Shown: piece by piece, positions 47,788 through 59,870 of the stretch | Position numbering within the stretch: position 1 is the stretch's first letter | Layout: every line of letters starts with the position of its first letter | Source: Spiribacter curvatus | GTDB taxonomy: Bacteria > Pseudomonadota > Gammaproteobacteria > Nitrococcales > Nitrococcaceae | DNA length: 64,000 nucleotides | Direction of reading: 5' to 3' | NCBI RefSeq assembly: GCF_000485905.1 | Contig: NC_022664.1 | Location: 1,426,001 to 1,490,000 of the forward strand | Notes under the pieces: generated by a model | Seen by the model: the letters and a program-made list of their open reading frames with translations, nothing else | Told to the model about the DNA's origin: nothing | Databases searched by the model: none | Translations under genes and position numbers: made by a program

Positions 47788-48693
47788 ATCCGCACCCATC
47801 GCGATCGCGAACAACCGATCCAATCCCATCGCCACGCCGGCGCAATCCGGCAGACCGGTCTCCATGGCGGCCAGCAGCCGCTCGTCGATCGCCATCACGG
47901 TCTGACCCGCTGACCGGCGCGCCGCCTGATCGGTCTCGAACCGATCGCGCTGCGCCGCGGCATCGGTGAGTTCGTGGAACCCATTGGCGACCTCAACGCC
48001 TTCTACGAACAGCTCGAAACGCTCGGCCACCCGTGGATCCGCCGGATCGAGTCGTGCCAGCACCGCCTGATCGGCTGGATAGTGGGTGATAAAACAGCGC
48101 GCTGGCAGCTGCGGCGCGACAACCTGGCTGAATAACCAGTCGAGCAGATCCCGGCGTGAGAGCGCCGCAGGCATGGGACGGGCGGCGGGGAGGGTGGCGG
48201 CGACCGCCGCCAGTCGCGACCGACTGGCCGTCAGTGGATCTGGCAGATCGGCAGTCACGAATGCCGACTGATAGGTCAGCCGCGTGGTTTCACCGGCACC
48301 GAGCATGCACGCAGCCAGCTGCTCGATCTCGTCCATCAGAGCGTCGGCGGAGAAGCCGACGCGATACCACTCAAGCAGGGTGAACTCGGGATTGTGCCAA
48401 CGCCCCTGCTCACCCGCGCGGAAGGCCGGTGTGATCTGATAGCAGTCGCCGACACCGGCGGCGAGGAGGCGCTTCATGGCGTATTCGGGCGACGGCTGCA
48501 GCCAACGCCCCGTGGCCGATTCCTGAAGGCATTCGACCTGTGGATCGGTGACACCGGCCGCAGCCAGTACCGGCGTATCGACCTCGATCACCCCCCGGTC
48601 ATGGAAAAAGCGCCGCAGCTGACCCAGCCACTCCGCCCGCTGGTGCAGAGCGGCAACGCTTGCCACCGGTGACCAGTCCGCCCCGGACGCCAC
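47746..48693 (-). CDS. epmA: Elongation factor P-(R)-beta-lysine ligase
   Basis: 315 aa. It is a class II LysRS paralogue without anticodon domain that attaches (R)-beta-lysine to Lys34 of EF-P. Class II motif 2 appears as FRAGEQGRWHNPEFTLLEWY and motif 3 near the C-terminus as GVAMGLDRLFAIA, followed by the family end VMAFPWTRA. GTG 48693 is chosen because it aligns the N-terminus (ASGADWSPVASV) residue for residue in length with E. coli EpmA; the AAGGA at the end of efp can serve as ribosome site. It is 7 nt after efp and overlaps psd by 42 nt. Confidence 0.95.
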   Translation of the reverse strand: MASGADWSPVASVAALHQRAEWLGQLRRFFHDRGVIEVDTPVLAAAGVTDPQVECLQESATGRWLQPSPEYAMKRLLAAGVGDCYQITPAFRAGEQGRWHNPEFTLLEWYRVGFSADALMDEIEQLAACMLGAGETTRLTYQSAFVTADLPDPLTASRSRLAAVAATLPAARPMPAALSRRDLLDWLFSQVVAPQLPARCFITHYPADQAVLARLDPADPRVAERFELFVEGVEVANGFHELTDAAAQRDRFETDQAARRSAGQTVMAIDERLLAAMETGLPDCAGVAMGLDRLFAIAMGADSLAGVMAFPWTRA

Positions 48694-48700
48694 CGGCGCA

Positions 48701-49270
48701 TCAGTCCTTGGCGCGGGAGACGTATTCGCCGGTCCGGGTGTCGACCTTGAGGACCTCGCCTTCCTGGATGAACAGTGGAACCTGAACCACCGCACCGGTC
48801 TCGAGCGTTGCCGGCTTGCTGCCACCGCTGCTGGTATCACCCTTCATGCCCGGATCGGTCTGGGTGACCGCGAGCGTGACATGCGGCGGCGGCTCGACGG
48901 ACAACGGCTCGCCGTTATAGAGCGTGACGTTACAGACATCCTGCTCCTTGAGCCATTTGCCGCTGTTGCCCACGGCCGCATTGGGGGCGGGATGCTGCTC
49001 GAATGTCTCCGGCGCCATGAAGTAATAGAATTCGCCGTCGTTATAGAGATACTGCATCTCCGTTTCCATCACATCGGCGGCTTCAACGCTCTCTCCCGAC
49101 TTGAAGGTCCGATCGATCACCTTGCCGGTCTTGAGGTTGCGCACCTTCACCCGGTTAAATGCCTGCCCCTTGCCGGGCTTCACGAATTCGTTCTCGACGA
49201 TCGAATAGGGCTCGCCATCGAGCAGTAGCTTCAGGCCCGACTTGAACTGATTGGTGCTATAGGTCGCCAT
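48701..49270 (-). CDS. efp: Translation elongation factor P
   Basis: 189 aa. It rescues ribosomes stalled at polyproline stretches. The modification site is Lys34 in VKPGKGQAF, the same position and context as in E. coli, consistent with the epmA and epmB neighbours. The three beta-barrel domains are complete, and the C-terminus ends with the [14 protein letters not shown] block. The start ATG 49270 follows GGAGA. epmA lies directly downstream on the same strand. Confidence 0.98.
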   Translation of the reverse strand: MATYSTNQFKSGLKLLLDGEPYSIVENEFVKPGKGQAFNRVKVRNLKTGKVIDRTFKSGESVEAADVMETEMQYLYNDGEFYYFMAPETFEQHPAPNAAVGNSGKWLKEQDVCNVTLYNGEPLSVEPPPHVTLAVTQTDPGMKGDTSSGGSKPATLETGAVVQVPLFIQEGEVLKVDTRTGEYVSRAKD

Positions 49271-49350
49271 TGGTTCTCCATTGCGCTGACTGCCGCGTCC
49301 TGCACGGCGAACAGCGCTGCATGCTAACGGAAAAGACATAGGGATTACAC

Positions 49351-50346
49351 ATGAGCCGAGCGCCCTGGCAACGTGAGTGGCAGAACGCCATCCGCCACCC
49401 CGCGACCCTGCTCGAGCGGCTGGGACTGGATACCGCCCTGCTGGGACCGGCAAGGCGCGCCGACCAGCTATTCGAGTTGCGCGTCCCCGAGGCCTTTCTG
49501 GAACGCATGGAGCCCGGCAACGCCGCCGACCCACTGCTCCGGCAGGTGCTGCCAGTGGATGCGGAATCCGACGATACGCCGGGTTTCGCCAACGATCCGG
49601 TCGGCGACCACGCGAGCCTCGCCAACGGCGGCGTCATCCACAAATATCAGGGGCGGGCCCTGCTGATTGCCACCGGCGCCTGTGCCATCAACTGCCGCTA
49701 TTGCTTCCGGCGCCACTTCCCTTATGCCGACGCCAACGCCAGCAGCGGACAATGGGCGGAGGCACTCGATTACCTGCGCGACGATCCATCGATCAGCGAA
49801 GTCATCCTCAGTGGGGGTGATCCACTCAGCCTCAATGACCGACGCCTTCGCGAGCTGAGCGAGGGGCTCGTCTCGATCCCGCATCTGCGCCGGATCCGCG
49901 TGCACAGCCGCATGCCGGTCGTGTTGCCCAGCCGGATCGACGAGTCACTCATCGGCTGGCTGACCGGCACCCGTCTGACACCGGTGATGGTCATCCACGC
50001 CAACCATGCGCAGGAACTCGACATGCGCGTCGCCGAGTCCCTGCAGCGGCTGACTCGCGATGGCGTACGGCTCTATAACCAGGCCGTTCTGCTTCGGGGG
50101 GTCAATAACGACGCGCAGACTCTGATCAACCTCAGTGAACGCCTGTTCGACATCGGCGTGCAGCCCTACTACCTGCACCTGCTGGATCGAGTCCGCGGAG
50201 CGGCGCATTTCGAGGTGAACGAGGGCGAGGCCCGAGCACTGATGCGGGCGCTGGCAGCAGTCACGCCCGGTTACATGCTGCCGCGCCTGGTCCGCGAGGT
50301 CGCCGGCGAACCGTGGAAGGTCCCGATCGAGTGGACAGCGGTGTAA
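49351..50346 (+). CDS. epmB: EF-P-beta-lysylation protein, lysine 2,3-aminomutase-like
   Basis: 331 aa. It is a radical-SAM, PLP-dependent aminomutase that converts (S)-alpha-lysine to (R)-beta-lysine for EF-P. The [4Fe-4S] cysteines are C111, C115 and C118 in [18 protein letters not shown] binds SAM/PLP, and [14 protein letters not shown] and [15 protein letters not shown], with the ligands expected of KamA-type enzymes, are present. A ribosome site AGGGAT precedes ATG 49351. It is divergent from efp across an 80 bp gap that must hold both promoters. Confidence 0.97.
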   Translation: MSRAPWQREWQNAIRHPATLLERLGLDTALLGPARRADQLFELRVPEAFLERMEPGNAADPLLRQVLPVDAESDDTPGFANDPVGDHASLANGGVIHKYQGRALLIATGACAINCRYCFRRHFPYADANASSGQWAEALDYLRDDPSISEVILSGGDPLSLNDRRLRELSEGLVSIPHLRRIRVHSRMPVVLPSRIDESLIGWLTGTRLTPVMVIHANHAQELDMRVAESLQRLTRDGVRLYNQAVLLRGVNNDAQTLINLSERLFDIGVQPYYLHLLDRVRGAAHFEVNEGEARALMRALAAVTPGYMLPRLVREVAGEPWKVPIEWTAV

Positions 50347-50369
50347 CCGGCGAATGGCTGCGGTTCAGG

Positions 50370-52622
50370 TCACGAGACCAGCGCGCGTGGCGAAAGGCCG
50401 TCAACACGCTGGAAACCCCGCGGCAGCGCCCGGCCACGTCGACCGCGCTCGCCCTCGTAGGCAGCCAGATCGGCGGACTTGAGGGTGAGCGTGCGCTTAC
50501 CCGCGCCGACCACCAGCGACTGATCGGCCAGCAGTGGGCACAGCCCAACCACTTTCTCCCCGCTCTCATCCCGGCGTGCGGCCGGGATGTCGATCAGTTT
50601 GTTGCCCTTGCCGCGCGAGAGCTCAGGCAGCTGGGCGAGCGGGAACACGAGTAGCCGGCCGGCACTGGTGGCCACTGCCACCCGATCGGCGGCGGCCGGC
50701 AACACGATCGGCGCGAGGATCTCGCTGTCCGCGGGCCGATTGATAATGGCCTTACCGGCTTTCTGTCGCGCCTGCAGCGACTTGACCCGGGTCACGAACC
50801 CATAGCCGCTGTCGGATGCGAGCAGCACCCCCTCTTCCGGCTCGGCACACAGGACGTGCACGAAATACGCCCCATCGGGTGGCTGCAGTCGGCCGGTGAG
50901 GGGCTCGCCCTGACCCCGTGCCGATGGCAGAGAGTGGGCGGGCAGGCTGTAGCTGCGACCGTGCGTATCGAGGAACACCGCAAGCTGATTGCTGCGACCG
51001 GTCGCCGCTGCGGCGAATCCGTCGCTGGCGCGATAGGAAAGCTTTTCAGGATCGACGTCGTGTCCCTTGGCGGTCCGCGCCCAGCCCTTGCGCGAGAGCA
51101 CAACGGTCACCGGCTCAGTCGGCACCAGCTCGCTCTCACTCAGCGCCCGGGCGCTGCTGCGGGTCACCAGAGCCGAGCGGCGTTCATCACCATAGTGATC
51201 AGCATCGGCCTGGAGCTCGGTCTGGATCAGCTGGGTCATCCGGACCTCTGAGGCCAGCGTATCCTGGAGCTGGTCGCGCTCAGTCGCCAGCTCATCCTGC
51301 TCGCCCCGGATCTTCATCTCCTCGAGCCGGGCGAGATGGCGCAGTCGCAGCTCCAGTATCGCCTCGGCCTGGGTCTCGGTCAGCCCGAAACGCTCCATCA
51401 GCGCTGGCCGGGGCTCATCCGCGTCGCGAATGATCGCGATGACTTCATCGATGTTCAGATAGGCGATCAGCAGGCCCTCGAGCACGTGCAAGCGAGCCTC
51501 AACCTTCTCCAGGCGCCACTGCAGACGACGGCGGACGGTGTCGCGGCGGTACTCAAGCCATTCACTGAGCATCTCTCGGAGATTGCGCACACGGGGGCGT
51601 CCATCCAGCCCGATGACATTCAGATTGACCCGATAGGTCTTCTCCAGATCAGTGGTGGCGAAGACATGCTGCATGACCTCGCCGGCATCCACCCGGTTGG
51701 AGCGAAGGGTGATAACGAGACGGGTGGGGTTCTCGTGGTCGGATTCATCCCGCAGGTCCTCGACCATGGGCAGCTTGCGGGCCTGCATCTGGGCGGCGAT
51801 CTGCTCAAGCACCCGACTGCCGGAGACCTGGAAGGGCAGCGCGGTGACGATGACGTCCCGACCATCGCGCTCCCAGCGGGCCCGCAGCCGCAGGCCACCA
51901 TTGCCGGTCTCGTAGAGCCGCCGGATTTCAGCGGCAGGCGTAATAATCTCGGCGTCGGTGGGGAAATCCGGGCCCTGGATGTGCTCGCAGAGCGCCTCGA
52001 CATCAGCGTCCGGCTCATCCAGCAGACGAATGCACGCCGAGGCGACCTCGCGCAGGTTGTGCGGCGGGATATCGGTTGCCATGCCCACCGCGATGCCCGT
52101 GCCGCCATTCAGCAGCACGTTGGGAACGCGTGCCGGCAGCGTGACCGGCTCGTCGAGGGTGCCGTCGAAATTGGGCTGCCATTCCACCGTCCCCTGCCCC
52201 AGCTCCTGGAGCAGCAACCGGGCATAGGGCGCCAGACGCGCCTCGGTATAGCGCATCGCTGCGAATGATTTCGGATCGTCCGCTGATCCCCAGTTGCCCT
52301 GACCGTCGACCAGCGGGTACCGGTACGAGAAGGGCTGCGCCATCAACACCATGGCCTCATAACAGGCCGAGTCACCGTGCGGGTGGTACTTGCCGAGCAC
52401 ATCACCAACCGTGCGCGCGGACTTCTTGTGTTTCGACACAGCCGACAGGCCAAGCTCGGACATGGCGTAGACAATCCGCCGCTGGACCGGCTTGAGGCCG
52501 TCACCCACATGCGGCAGGGCCCGATCGAGAATGACGTACATCGAGTAGTCGAGGTATGCCTTCTCCGTGAACTCGTGGAGCGGGCGCCGCTCGAATCCGT
52601 CTGCCTGGGTGGGTTCGGTCAT
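50370..52622 (-). CDS. parC: DNA topoisomerase IV subunit A
   Basis: 750 aa, the E. coli size. With ParE it decatenates daughter chromosomes. The active-site tyrosine is in [12 protein letters not shown]. The quinolone-determining region reads [15 protein letters not shown], with the drug-sensitive serine and glutamate. The C-terminal half from about residue 490 holds the beta-pinwheel DNA-wrapping repeats ([35 protein letters not shown]). It lies 25 nt after parE on the same strand. Confidence 0.97.
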   Translation of the reverse strand: MTEPTQADGFERRPLHEFTEKAYLDYSMYVILDRALPHVGDGLKPVQRRIVYAMSELGLSAVSKHKKSARTVGDVLGKYHPHGDSACYEAMVLMAQPFSYRYPLVDGQGNWGSADDPKSFAAMRYTEARLAPYARLLLQELGQGTVEWQPNFDGTLDEPVTLPARVPNVLLNGGTGIAVGMATDIPPHNLREVASACIRLLDEPDADVEALCEHIQGPDFPTDAEIITPAAEIRRLYETGNGGLRLRARWERDGRDVIVTALPFQVSGSRVLEQIAAQMQARKLPMVEDLRDESDHENPTRLVITLRSNRVDAGEVMQHVFATTDLEKTYRVNLNVIGLDGRPRVRNLREMLSEWLEYRRDTVRRRLQWRLEKVEARLHVLEGLLIAYLNIDEVIAIIRDADEPRPALMERFGLTETQAEAILELRLRHLARLEEMKIRGEQDELATERDQLQDTLASEVRMTQLIQTELQADADHYGDERRSALVTRSSARALSESELVPTEPVTVVLSRKGWARTAKGHDVDPEKLSYRASDGFAAAATGRSNQLAVFLDTHGRSYSLPAHSLPSARGQGEPLTGRLQPPDGAYFVHVLCAEPEEGVLLASDSGYGFVTRVKSLQARQKAGKAIINRPADSEILAPIVLPAAADRVAVATSAGRLLVFPLAQLPELSRGKGNKLIDIPAARRDESGEKVVGLCPLLADQSLVVGAGKRTLTLKSADLAAYEGERGRRGRALPRGFQRVDGLSPRALVS

Positions 52623-52647
52623 CGTCTGTCAGTATCCTTTCGCGGGT

Positions 52648-54540
52648 TCATACCAGCACGTCGGCAAGGTCGCCGTTGCGCTCCAGCCAGGCACGCCGCT
52701 TGCCGGCGGCACGCTTGCCAAGCAGCATCGCCATCAGTGCCTCGGTCTCCTCCGGGGCATCGACCGTGAGCTGGACGAGTCGCCGGGTGTCCGGCGCCAT
52801 GGTGGTCTCGCGGAGCTGCAGGGGATTCATCTCGCCCAGCCCCTTGAAACGGGTGATCGCGACTTTGCCCTTGAGCTTCTCCGCCTGGATCCGGTCAAGG
52901 ATGCCCTGGCGCTCGTCCTCGTCCAGCGCGTACCAGGTCTGTTTGCCGACATCGACACGATAGAGCGGCGGCATCGCCATGAACACATGCCCCGAGCGCA
53001 CCAGCGCCGGGAAGTGACGCAGGAACAGGGCACAGAGCAGCGTCGCGATATGCGCCCCATCGGGATCGGCATCGGCCAGGACACAGACCTTGGCGTATCG
53101 CAGCCGGGTGAGATCGTCCGAGCCGGGCTCGATCCCCAGCGCCACGGCAATGTCGTGGACCTCCTGCGAGGCCATGACCTCGGCTGGATCGACCTCCCAG
53201 GTGTTGAGGATCTTGCCACGCAGCGGCATCACTGCCTGGAAATCACGGTCACGGGCCTGTTTCGCCGAACCGCCGGCGGAATCGCCCTCCACCAGAAAGA
53301 GCTCACTGATACCGGGATCCTGGTTGCTGCAGTCCGCGAGCTTACCCGGCAGTGCCGGCCCCTGCGTGACCCGCTTGCGGGTGACCTTGCGCGAGGCCCG
53401 TAGACGGCGCTGGGCATTGGCAAGGACCAGCTCGACGAGTCGCTCGGCCTCAGTGGTGTGCTCGTTGAGCCAGAGACTGAAGGCATCCTTGACCACGCCG
53501 GACACGAAACCGGCGCAGGCCCGGGATGAAAGCCGCTCCTTGGTCTGCCCCGAGAACTGCGGCTCCTCGAGCTTGACCGACAGCACGTAGGTGACGCGCT
53601 CCCAGACGTCCTCCGGGGCGATGCGAACGCCTCGTGGCAGCAGGTTGCGGAACTCGCAGAACTCACGTAGCGCCTCGGTCAGGCCGGAGCGCAGACCGTT
53701 GACGTGTGTCCCGCCCTGCAGCGTGGGAATGAGGTTGACGTAACTCTCCTGCACCGGCTCGCCCTGCTCGGGCAACCAGGCGACCGCCCATTCGACCGCC
53801 TCGTGGTCGGCCGAGAAATCACCGGTAAAGGGGGCCTCGGGGATGCGTGGGACACCCTCCAGCGTTGTGCCCAGGTAATCCGCAAGCCCTTTCTCGTAGT
53901 GCCACAGCGTTTCCTCGCCACTCGCCTCCTCGACAAGCCGTACCGCAAGCCCCGGGCAGAGCACTGCCTTGGCCCGCAGCACATGGCGCAGACGCGGCAG
54001 CGAGAACCGCGCCGAGTCGAAATACTCGGCGTTGGGCCAGAAGTGAAGCTCGGTACCGGTATTCCGGCGGCCGACCTCACCCACTGCCTCGAGTGGCTGG
54101 ATCTTCTCGCCATTGGCGAAAGCCATCCGCCACTCGCGGCCATCGCGACGAATGGACACCTCGAGACGCGTCGACAGGGCATTGACAACGGAAACGCCAA
54201 CGCCATGCAGACCGCCGGAAAACTGATAGCTCTCGCGTGAGAATTTGCCGCCGGCGTGGAGCCGGCCGAGGATGATCTCCACCCCGGGCGCCCCCTCATC
54301 GGGATGCATATCCACGGGCATGCCGCGGCCGTCGTCGATCACCGACAGAGAACCATCGCGGTACAGCGTGACGTCAATACGCTGGCAGTGCCCGGCAATC
54401 GCCTCGTCGACACTGTTGTCGACAACCTCCTGGGCCAGATGGTTGGGTCGGGTGGTGTCGGTATACATCCCCGGGCGGCGGCGCACCGGGTCAAGGCCGG
54501 TCAGGACCTCGATCGCAGCGGAATCGTAGCGTTCATTCAT
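52648..54540 (-). CDS. parE: DNA topoisomerase IV subunit B
   Basis: 630 aa. It is the ATPase subunit of topoisomerase IV. GHKL motifs are NSVDEAIAGHC, DGRGMPVD and GGLHGVGVSVVNALS; the TOPRIM part has EGDSAGGSAKQARDR and the metal-binding DADPDGAHI. ATG 54540 is set by homology (MNERYDSAAIEVLTGLDPVRRRPGMY is read here as its first residues); the longer frame is antisense over xseB. A TACACT box stands exactly 7 nt before the ATG, predicting a leaderless message. parC follows after 25 nt. Confidence 0.97.
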   Translation of the reverse strand: MNERYDSAAIEVLTGLDPVRRRPGMYTDTTRPNHLAQEVVDNSVDEAIAGHCQRIDVTLYRDGSLSVIDDGRGMPVDMHPDEGAPGVEIILGRLHAGGKFSRESYQFSGGLHGVGVSVVNALSTRLEVSIRRDGREWRMAFANGEKIQPLEAVGEVGRRNTGTELHFWPNAEYFDSARFSLPRLRHVLRAKAVLCPGLAVRLVEEASGEETLWHYEKGLADYLGTTLEGVPRIPEAPFTGDFSADHEAVEWAVAWLPEQGEPVQESYVNLIPTLQGGTHVNGLRSGLTEALREFCEFRNLLPRGVRIAPEDVWERVTYVLSVKLEEPQFSGQTKERLSSRACAGFVSGVVKDAFSLWLNEHTTEAERLVELVLANAQRRLRASRKVTRKRVTQGPALPGKLADCSNQDPGISELFLVEGDSAGGSAKQARDRDFQAVMPLRGKILNTWEVDPAEVMASQEVHDIAVALGIEPGSDDLTRLRYAKVCVLADADPDGAHIATLLCALFLRHFPALVRSGHVFMAMPPLYRVDVGKQTWYALDEDERQGILDRIQAEKLKGKVAITRFKGLGEMNPLQLRETTMAPDTRRLVQLTVDAPEETEALMAMLLGKRAAGKRRAWLERNGDLADVLV

Positions 54541-54547
54541 GCCCGGG

Positions 54548-54553
54548 AGTGTA
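54548..54553 (-). promoter_or_regulatory. Candidate -10 box of parE
   Basis: TACACT on the minus strand (4/6 match), followed by 7 nt and then the parE ATG. There is no ribosome site in between and no clear -35 box 17 bp upstream. If real, transcription would begin at the start codon itself. Confidence 0.3.
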
Positions 54554-54612
54554 ACGGGTGGCACCCCATCGGGCGAGTGCGTCGGTCGCCGCTGCACGAT
54601 AGACTCCACCGC

Positions 54613-54864
54613 ATGAGCGAAAATGATGAAACACCGGACTTCGAAACCGCCCTGCAGACGCTTGAGGCACTGGTCGAACGAATGGAGCGCGGCGAGTTGA
54701 CGCTGGAGCAGTCGCTGCAATGCTTTGAACAGGGGATCCGCCTGACCCGCGAGTGTCAGAAGGCCCTGTCAGAAGCCGAGCAACGGGTGGAAATACTCAC
54801 TGGCAGGGATGCGGAGGCGGAACCCACGGCCTTCGAGGAAACCGACGATGGCCAACCTGACTGA
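54613..54864 (+). CDS. xseB: Exodeoxyribonuclease VII small subunit
   Basis: 83 aa, the usual length. It is a helical-hairpin protein recognised by DFETALQTLEALVERMERGE and LTLEQSLQCFEQGIRLTRECQ, with several copies binding XseA to form the single-strand nuclease. The acidic tail is variable. The ATG at 54613 is the homologous start; the longer frame is antisense to parE. It overlaps ispA by 17 nt, the standard xseB-ispA pair, but dxs, which often follows ispA, is not here. Confidence 0.96.
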   Translation: MSENDETPDFETALQTLEALVERMERGELTLEQSLQCFEQGIRLTRECQKALSEAEQRVEILTGRDAEAEPTAFEETDDGQPD

Positions 54865-55738
54865 AGCGCTGACACAGGCCCGGACCCGGGTCGAGGCGGC
54901 GCTCGACCAGGCCCTGCCCGATGCCACGCTGGCACCGGAGCGCCTGCATGAGGCGATGCGTTACGCGGTCCTCGCGCCGGGCAAACGCCTGCGCCCGTTT
55001 CTGGTCTATCAGGCGGGTGCACTGTTCAATGCGCGCGCTTCGGATCTCGACTCGCCGGCCTGTGCGGTGGAGATGATCCACGCCTACTCGTTGATCCACG
55101 ACGACCTGCCCTCAATGGATGATGATGACCTGCGACGGGGTCAGCCGACCTGCCACCGGGCATTCGATGAATCGACCGCCATACTGGCCGGCGACGCCCT
55201 CCAGGCACTGGCTTTCCAGCATATTGCCGAGGCGGGCCCCGCCAACGCTGAATGCCGCCTCCGAATGATTCAGGCGCTCGGTCTCGCGGTGGGCTCGCGG
55301 GGGATGGCCGGCGGTCAGGCACTGGATCTGAATGCGGTCAACCATCGGCTCGATGCCAACGAACTCGAGGCCATGCACCGCTACAAGACCGGCGCGCTCA
55401 TTCTCGCCAGCCTGCGGCTGGGATCACTCTGCGCCGCTAACGAAGCCGATGCGGAGCAGTGCAACGCCCTCGACCACTACGGCCAGTGCATCGGGCTCGC
55501 CTTCCAGGTCCAGGACGACATCCTTGATGTGACCGGTGACAGCCTCGATATGGGCAAAACCAGCGGCGCCGACGCACGGCGCGAGAAACCCACCTATCCG
55601 GGACTGATGGGACTCGCGGCATCGCGACGATTCGCCCGCGAGCTCAGGGACGAGGCCGTCTGCGCCGTGGAAGGCTTCGGCCCACGCGCCGACATGCTGC
55701 GCTCGCTCGCGGACTACATCATCAGCCGCGAGCGCTGA
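54848..55738 (+). CDS. ispA: Farnesyl diphosphate synthase
   Basis: 296 aa. It makes farnesyl diphosphate from DMAPP and two IPP. The first aspartate-rich motif is DDLPSMDDDDLRRG and the second is QVQDDILDVTGD; KRLRPFLVY binds IPP. The residues before the first motif fit the C15-specific bacterial type. It overlaps xseB by 17 nt and converges with typA across 9 bp, so it is the last gene of its operon. Confidence 0.97.
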   Translation: MANLTEALTQARTRVEAALDQALPDATLAPERLHEAMRYAVLAPGKRLRPFLVYQAGALFNARASDLDSPACAVEMIHAYSLIHDDLPSMDDDDLRRGQPTCHRAFDESTAILAGDALQALAFQHIAEAGPANAECRLRMIQALGLAVGSRGMAGGQALDLNAVNHRLDANELEAMHRYKTGALILASLRLGSLCAANEADAEQCNALDHYGQCIGLAFQVQDDILDVTGDSLDMGKTSGADARREKPTYPGLMGLAASRRFARELRDEAVCAVEGFGPRADMLRSLADYIISRER

Positions 55739-55747
55739 GCCAGGCCC

Positions 55748-57589
<1,842 letters not shown>

Positions 57590-57681
57590 GGAATCTCGCT
57601 CGTTGATCGGTCGCTGGCAGAATGAATAAACCGCCCAGTGTACAGGTTGAACGCATGGATTGTCGTTTCAGTGGCGCAGCC

Positions 57682-59151
57682 CTAGCGCCGACCCATGAAA
57701 AATGCCGCCAGCAGCAGAAGCGGAAACACCTCAAGCCGCCCCAGCAGCATCAGGATACTGAGCACGACCGCTGCTCCCGCGTTCAGATCAGGCCCAACAA
57801 CCCCTGTGTCGAGGCCCGAGTTGAACAGCGCCGAGGCGGTATCGAAAAACACATGGGCAAGCCGGGTATCGGCGGGCAACCAGTGGAGCATGATGAACAC
57901 CCCCAGCAGCCAGAGCAGCATGAAGATACCCACCAGCCGCAGGGCGGTATGGCCGAGTGAGGCCATCTGCGCCGGGGTGATATGCGCCCCGTCATAGCGA
58001 AGCACCACCACCTCGTGCGGCGTGGCGCGGAGCGAGCGGAGCTGGCCCACCAGATCCTTGAGCAGGAGCCCCACCCGAAGCAGCTTGACACCGCCACTGG
58101 TGGATCCAGCCATCCCGCCCATCAGCACCGCCGTGAGCACCAGCAGCAACGCCGCGTCGCCCCAGGATGACAGGTCGGCAGCGGCGAACCCCGCCGATGT
58201 CATCGCCGATACCCAGACCATGACTGAACTGATCAGCGTGTCGCTGCCACCGACCGTCAGCCAGCGCTGCCCCCAGAGCAGCAGACCACCTCCCAACAGC
58301 ACCCAGACCAGCACCCGGACCTCCACGAGCTGCCAGAGCGAGCGCGGTGAAACCCGTTCGACGATCAACCGATAGTGGATAAGAAAGCTCACCGCACCGG
58401 CCAGCATGATCGGCACATACGCGAGCTGGACGGCCTGAGGGGCGCTCATCAGGCTGTCATCGGTGATCGTGAATCCGCCGGTCGCAATCGCTGTCATGCC
58501 ATGATTGACCGCGCGCCAGGGGGGCTCGCCGACGATCCACAGCAGCGCGATGGCGCCCAGCGTGTACCCCAGATAGATCGCCCATATGGTCTGCACCGTT
58601 GATTTGACGGTGGGCAGGATTTTCTCGTCGCGGGCCTCCGAGAAATAGAGATTGATGGCGCCGCGCTCGGCGGGGACGACCGCCAGCAGCAGGAGAATGA
58701 CACCGATCCCCCCAATCCACTGACTGAAACTCCGCCACCACTGAATGTGATGCGGCAGCTCCGAGGCGGCCGCTACGACGGTGAGTCCCGTGGAGGTAAA
58801 CCCCGATACCGATTCGAAAAAGGCATGGGATGGCTGACGGAATGGCTGCAGCACGGACTCTGTCGGCAGCGGGGCGAGGTGGGCACTGACGAACACCGGG
58901 ATCGCACCAATGATCGCGATGAGCAGCCAGCTGATGCCCGCGATCAGCATCGACTGATAGCGATACAACCGATCCGTGCCACGCGTCGTCCAGACCAGCA
59001 GCTGGCCACTGATCAACGCCACCGCGGCGGTCAGTGCCAACCCCCATGCGCCCCACCACTCACCGGCCCACCCGGCGATCGGCAGCGACAGCAGCGCCAT
59101 CAGACCGGGGACATGCAGCAGAAACCCGGTCCCGCGCAGCACCTCGCGCAC
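57682..59151 (-). CDS. trkH: TrkH/KtrB-family potassium uptake protein
   Basis: 489 aa. Four M1-P-M2 repeats typical of the Trk/Ktr superfamily are visible; the selectivity-filter glycines lie in SGFTSTGLTVV, AIATGGFTITD, SAMTSAGFAAAD and SALFNSGLDTG. It takes up K+ across the inner membrane together with the RCK protein encoded just upstream. GTG 59151 is chosen: it stands 4 nt after the trkA-like stop behind GGAAGG. The longer frame overlaps that gene without homology. Potassium uptake fits an osmotically stressed habitat. Confidence 0.95.
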   Translation of the reverse strand: MREVLRGTGFLLHVPGLMALLSLPIAGWAGEWWGAWGLALTAAVALISGQLLVWTTRGTDRLYRYQSMLIAGISWLLIAIIGAIPVFVSAHLAPLPTESVLQPFRQPSHAFFESVSGFTSTGLTVVAAASELPHHIQWWRSFSQWIGGIGVILLLLAVVPAERGAINLYFSEARDEKILPTVKSTVQTIWAIYLGYTLGAIALLWIVGEPPWRAVNHGMTAIATGGFTITDDSLMSAPQAVQLAYVPIMLAGAVSFLIHYRLIVERVSPRSLWQLVEVRVLVWVLLGGGLLLWGQRWLTVGGSDTLISSVMVWVSAMTSAGFAAADLSSWGDAALLLVLTAVLMGGMAGSTSGGVKLLRVGLLLKDLVGQLRSLRATPHEVVVLRYDGAHITPAQMASLGHTALRLVGIFMLLWLLGVFIMLHWLPADTRLAHVFFDTASALFNSGLDTGVVGPDLNAGAAVVLSILMLLGRLEVFPLLLLAAFFMGRR

Positions 59152-59155
59152 GCTG

Positions 59156-59836
59156 TCAGCCTTCCAGGTGACGCTCGCGGAAGGCGAGCCGGCGCCGGCC
59201 GCGCAGGCGCTCCGCGGCAAAGATGATCACTCCGTCCCCGGCCGTCAGCTGATCGCCATCCGCAAAGCGCTTCGTCGTCCCGTCCCGCACCCGGGCGAGC
59301 AGCTGCAGATCCTCGCCCAGCAACTCGCGGCGGCGTATTTCGGCAGCGTCCAGCCCGACCAGTGGTGACTGCTCCCCGAGCTTGAGTTCGATGATCTGCT
59401 GACCGCCCCGCAGGGTTGTCACATCATTGGTCTCCGGCAGCAGGGTAATGTCGAGCAGATGCTGGGCGACCAGCCGTTCCGGATCAGAGAGCACCCGGAC
59501 TCCGAGACGGCGGAAAATCGGGATATGGGAGTCCCGGTTGACCGTGCTGGTGAGGGTCTCCACACCCACTTCCTGGGCGAGCAGCACCGCCATGAGGTTG
59601 GTGGAGTCGTCATCTGTGGTCGCGATCAGGGCCTCGGCCCGCGCCAACTGGCTTTCCCCGACGAACGCATCATTGCCGACGTCCATGGCAAGCACCCGCA
59701 CGTCATGCTGCTCGGCACAGGCGTCGGCGAGTGCAGGATCGCTTTCCACCACCACCAGGTCGTTGTTGGTACTCGACAGGGCCTGTTCGATCAGGCTGTT
59801 GCCGACCGGTGCGGCCCCGATGACCACAATCATCAT
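59156..59836 (-). CDS. TrkA/KtrA-like potassium channel regulatory (RCK) protein
   Basis: 226 aa, half the length of E. coli TrkA, so it has one RCK unit (TrkA_N about residues 1-125, TrkA_C about 135-215), as in KtrA. The nucleotide loop reads VIGAAPVGNSL: the central glycine of the usual GxGxxG is alanine, while the acidic residue at the end of strand 2 (VVVESD) is kept. It would gate TrkH in response to NAD(H) or adenine nucleotides. Two adjacent ATGs (59836, 59833) follow a GGAGG site. It forms an operon with trkH (4 nt gap). Confidence 0.92.
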   Translation of the reverse strand: MMIVVIGAAPVGNSLIEQALSSTNNDLVVVESDPALADACAEQHDVRVLAMDVGNDAFVGESQLARAEALIATTDDDSTNLMAVLLAQEVGVETLTSTVNRDSHIPIFRRLGVRVLSDPERLVAQHLLDITLLPETNDVTTLRGGQQIIELKLGEQSPLVGLDAAEIRRRELLGEDLQLLARVRDGTTKRFADGDQLTAGDGVIIFAAERLRGRRRLAFRERHLEG

Positions 59837-59870
59837 TCGATCCTCCCCTCGCTATCCGGCCAGCGCTGCG

